A stretch of DNA of 24,754 nucleotides from Candidatus Latescibacterota bacterium (GTDB taxonomy: Bacteria; Latescibacterota; MVCY01). The stretch lies in the NCBI GenBank assembly GCA_030608245.1, contig JAUWEO010000002.1, forward strand, positions 1 to 24,754, written 5' to 3'. Shown here piece by piece: positions 22,532 to 24,754 of this stretch. The notes under the pieces were generated by a model. That model did not search any database and was not told where the DNA came from. It worked only from the letters and a program-made list of their open reading frames with translations. The position numbers and the translations under genes were made by a program. Position 1 is the stretch's first letter. The number at the start of each line of letters is the position of its first letter.

Positions 22532-24754
22532 TTACCGAATGAGAGTCACTTTAATCGCCTGAACATGATTTTGCGATTCAAGTCGAATTATATAAATGCC
22601 TGAAGGCATAGCAGCACTATCCTTGTCTCGTCCATCCCATGATCCGGAGTGCGCTCCGGCTTGGACGTCTTTATGGACCAATGTTCTCACCTTGCGTCCC
22701 AGCAGGTTATATACAGTCAAGGTCACTAAACCTCTTTTGGACAGTGAGTATGTAAAGTTAGTGTTTGGATTAAAAGGATTGGGGTAATTCTGAGACAATG
22801 CGAATTCATTTGGAACCACGTTTTCAGAAATAGCTTCCTCAACGGGTGTACCAATGAGATCCTCCAAGGCTCCAATTTTCAACTCAAAGTTAATACCCGA
22901 GGATTCTACCCCGTCAGTAACCTGGACAGCTACTGCCTCACTTGGAATAGGTGTGAAAAAAGGCAGCGGTAAATAAATAGGAAACAAGCTCTGATCTCGT
23001 TCCGAATGAATCCCATAACTGGCGAGGTTGATCAACAGATCATTCACATCAACTAATGGGATGTCTGCGATATCAGGATACCACTTATCCGCATACACTT
23101 CGAGACTTATATTGAACAATTCACCGGGATTTGTGAGAATTGACATAAAGTCGAAATCAGCTAATCCCGTTAAACTTTCCAACATGGGTAACAAATTTGT
23201 AAGAGCAAACGTCCTCAGAAAATAGGATCCGCTTCGGAGTCCAACAATTCTGTAGGATCCGTTCATAGAGATTATATTTCCGGTTGCGAAATCCATATCG
23301 GACATGGCTGCGCCAACAGGGTGTCCTGTTTGGTCGTAAGCAATCACCATGGTCATGGATATGGGTTGTTGAGTGTTTCGATCAACGATTCTCCCCGAAA
23401 TACTACCTGTAGCCGTGCCAATTTCAATATCAGTATCGGTCACGTCTCCAAATCCGATTTCAATGCTTGCATTCAACGGATCATCAAAGGAAGCTCCCCC
23501 ACCTGCATATGTGCTTGCGAACGGATTCATAGCAGACATCACCAAAGCTTTGTATGTGCCCGGCAACAACCGATCAACCCGAAAACCCCCATTGAATTGC
23601 ACAAAGTCATAACTAGCTACCTTACCTGTCTCGGCATGATAGATAATTACCGGCATACCATCCAGTGTATCCGCACCTGCCTGATAAAAATTATCACCTG
23701 CATCAAGGTCTACAAAGCCCTGGATAATAGCACCCCGGTCCAGAGTGAAATCGATATTTCCCGTAAGCTGCGGAGCATTAACTTCTACAATAATAGCATC
23801 TTGAAAAATGCGGGCACCATCATAAAACTCTGTTAAATGTTGATGCCTGGTCAGAAAACCGGAAACTGCAAGCACCTTATATGAACCGGTTACTAATGGG
23901 CCAAGAATGTAATTCCCTAAACTATCGATCTCACCCATAGTGAATTCTGGGTAACCTGAGGTATCGTTTAAGGCAAGAATTAAAATGTCGTCAATCGGGG
24001 TGCCATCTTCCGCTTTTGTAACGCGGCCTTTAATATACCCAATAGGATCGAGTTGAATGTCGATGCCTGAGGTTGTTTGGGGTACTGTAACCGGAACAGG
24101 TGTTGCGTGTTCAAGGTCAAAAACATTCTTGATGTCATCAAAATATTCGTCCACGAATTGGCCCTCATAAATACTAGGTGGAAAAATATAAAAGCCAATC
24201 AGTTCATTTAATGAATCTAAAGGAAAAGAAGAAAGAGTTCTTACAATATATTCTCCATTTGGCAGGCCTGTTAAAGTGTAGTTCCCAGTGCTATCGGTTA
24301 CGCCAAAAGCTAATTGCAGCTTGGTAAAATCAGGATTACTCTCATTATCTTTTCCCTCCTCTTGAACGGCAAGTACCAACAGAGAATCTAATACTTCTCC
24401 TTGAGGACCGGTTACCTGTCCGGTTATGGCTCCACCACGTTGAAGTACGAATTCACTATCCGGGATTGTAGTTTGACCAGCCACGACGGGAATGGTCATG
24501 GCTTCCCCAATGGATGGCGTACTTGGATAGAAAACACCCATATAGCTTTCTCCAGCGCTGTTAGCACCGATCAGCCCCCCAGTCATGTCATTAGCGTAGA
24601 GATAATAATTTCCCGGATTCAGATAAAATTCCAGGATGGTGCCCCCGAAAAAGCCTAAGGCCATACCTAATCCGGAAAAAGTAGTATCCACAGCATTGAA
24701 AGCAAAAATTGGAATAGTACCATAATCAACTCCACCATCGGGGTCTAGAAGAGT
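22532..24754 (-). CDS. Large secreted repeat protein with C-terminal sorting domain (N terminus outside window)
   Basis: The frame is open from the window edge, so the protein starts beyond 24754, and the visible 740 residues are its C-terminal part. About four carboxypeptidase-regulatory-like beta-sandwich modules repeat, each opening GxI.GxV and closing GxYxV/L. They open at GGAITGQV (near 24435), GYIKGRV (near 24040), GAIIQGFV (near 23720) and GSISGRIV (near 23400). Linkers share a pattern of aromatic residue-D/P followed by A..PV.V....T...F.L. The last 85 residues are a FlgD-like/type-IX sorting domain with NYPNPFNP, VYNLLGRKVRTLV, WDGRD and SGIYIIRL. It is probably exported and attached to or released from the cell surface. 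Its function is otherwise unknown. Confidence 0.85.
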   Translation of the reverse strand, partial: TLLDPDGGVDYGTIPIFAFNAVDTTFSGLGMALGFFGGTILEFYLNPGNYYLYANDMTGGLIGANSAGESYMGVFYPSTPSIGEAMTIPVVAGQTTIPDSEFVLQRGGAITGQVTGPQGEVLDSLLVLAVQEEGKDNESNPDFTKLQLAFGVTDSTGNYTLTGLPNGEYIVRTLSSFPLDSLNELIGFYIFPPSIYEGQFVDEYFDDIKNVFDLEHATPVPVTVPQTTSGIDIQLDPIGYIKGRVTKAEDGTPIDDILILALNDTSGYPEFTMGEIDSLGNYILGPLVTGSYKVLAVSGFLTRHQHLTEFYDGARIFQDAIIVEVNAPQLTGNIDFTLDRGAIIQGFVDLDAGDNFYQAGADTLDGMPVIIYHAETGKVASYDFVQFNGGFRVDRLLPGTYKALVMSAMNPFASTYAGGGASFDDPLNASIEIGFGDVTDTDIEIGTATGSISGRIVDRNTQQPISMTMVIAYDQTGHPVGAAMSDMDFATGNIISMNGSYRIVGLRSGSYFLRTFALTNLLPMLESLTGLADFDFMSILTNPGELFNISLEVYADKWYPDIADIPLVDVNDLLINLASYGIHSERDQSLFPIYLPLPFFTPIPSEAVAVQVTDGVESSGINFELKIGALEDLIGTPVEEAISENVVPNEFALSQNYPNPFNPNTNFTYSLSKRGLVTLTVYNLLGRKVRTLVHKDVQAGAHSGSWDGRDKDSAAMPSGIYIIRLESQNHVQAIKVTLIR

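Noticed and set aside
23321..23836. 171-codon plus-strand frame inside the surface-protein gene
   Set aside because: It is antisense to a strongly supported protein with module repeats, and its translation is Cys/His-rich noise.

Overview
The window looks like a chromosomal fragment of a Gram-negative-type bacterium of moderate GC. Three features point to the FCB superphylum or a neighbouring candidate phylum: a type IX-secretion-style C-terminal sorting tail (NPFNP...WDG...SGIY...), a lipoprotein paired with a coiled-coil LysM envelope protein, and an adenylylation-free glutamine synthetase. I cannot name the phylum from sequence alone. The fragment reads as stable housekeeping DNA for about 21.9 kb, followed by a short disturbed accessory stretch.

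Layout. (1) 1-4035, minus strand: glnA, nadE, a Gfo/Idh/MocA oxidoreductase and the start of radA. A 245-bp spacer before radA carries degenerate interspersed repeats and a small palindrome. (2) 4036-4348: a divergent regulatory region with a good sigma70-like promoter for glnA and, on the plus strand, a terminator-like hairpin in the leader of the next operon. (3) 4349-14759, plus strand: a translation/RNA operon, rimP-nusA-infB-ylxP-rbfA-truB-ribF-rpsO-pnp, followed by an M16 peptidase. The order is the familiar bacterial one, but rimP encodes only the N-terminal domain and ylxR is absent between nusA and infB. (4) 14760-16514: a promoter, a small coiled-coil lipoprotein, a spacer that may fold, a two-LysM envelope protein and a strong intrinsic terminator. 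(5) 16534-21716: phoH, pgpH (a membrane HD-domain cyclic-di-AMP phosphodiesterase family member), ybeY and a CNNM/CorC-type CBS membrane protein. (6) 21812-21925: an initiator tRNA whose own promoter lies almost directly against the mature 5' end. (7) 21926-22531: no intact gene. It holds hairpins, a decayed IS3-family transposase tail with one terminal repeat, and an orphan 48-codon sorting-tail remnant. (8) 22532-24754, minus strand: a large secreted repeat protein ending in the same kind of sorting tail and running off the window.

How the parts work together: regions 3 and 5 concentrate ribosome and RNA metabolism (RimP, IF-2, RbfA, TruB, S15, YbeY and the initiator tRNA for translation; NusA, PNPase and PhoH for RNA). 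Regions 4 and 5 add envelope upkeep and a cyclic-di-AMP link. No wholly new multi-gene system is evident. The observations most worth a second look are the single-domain RimP, the hairpin in the rimP-nusA leader, the nearly leaderless initiator tRNA, the orphan sorting tail beside an IS3 scar, and the possible structured leaders at 15342-15396 and 20378-20424.
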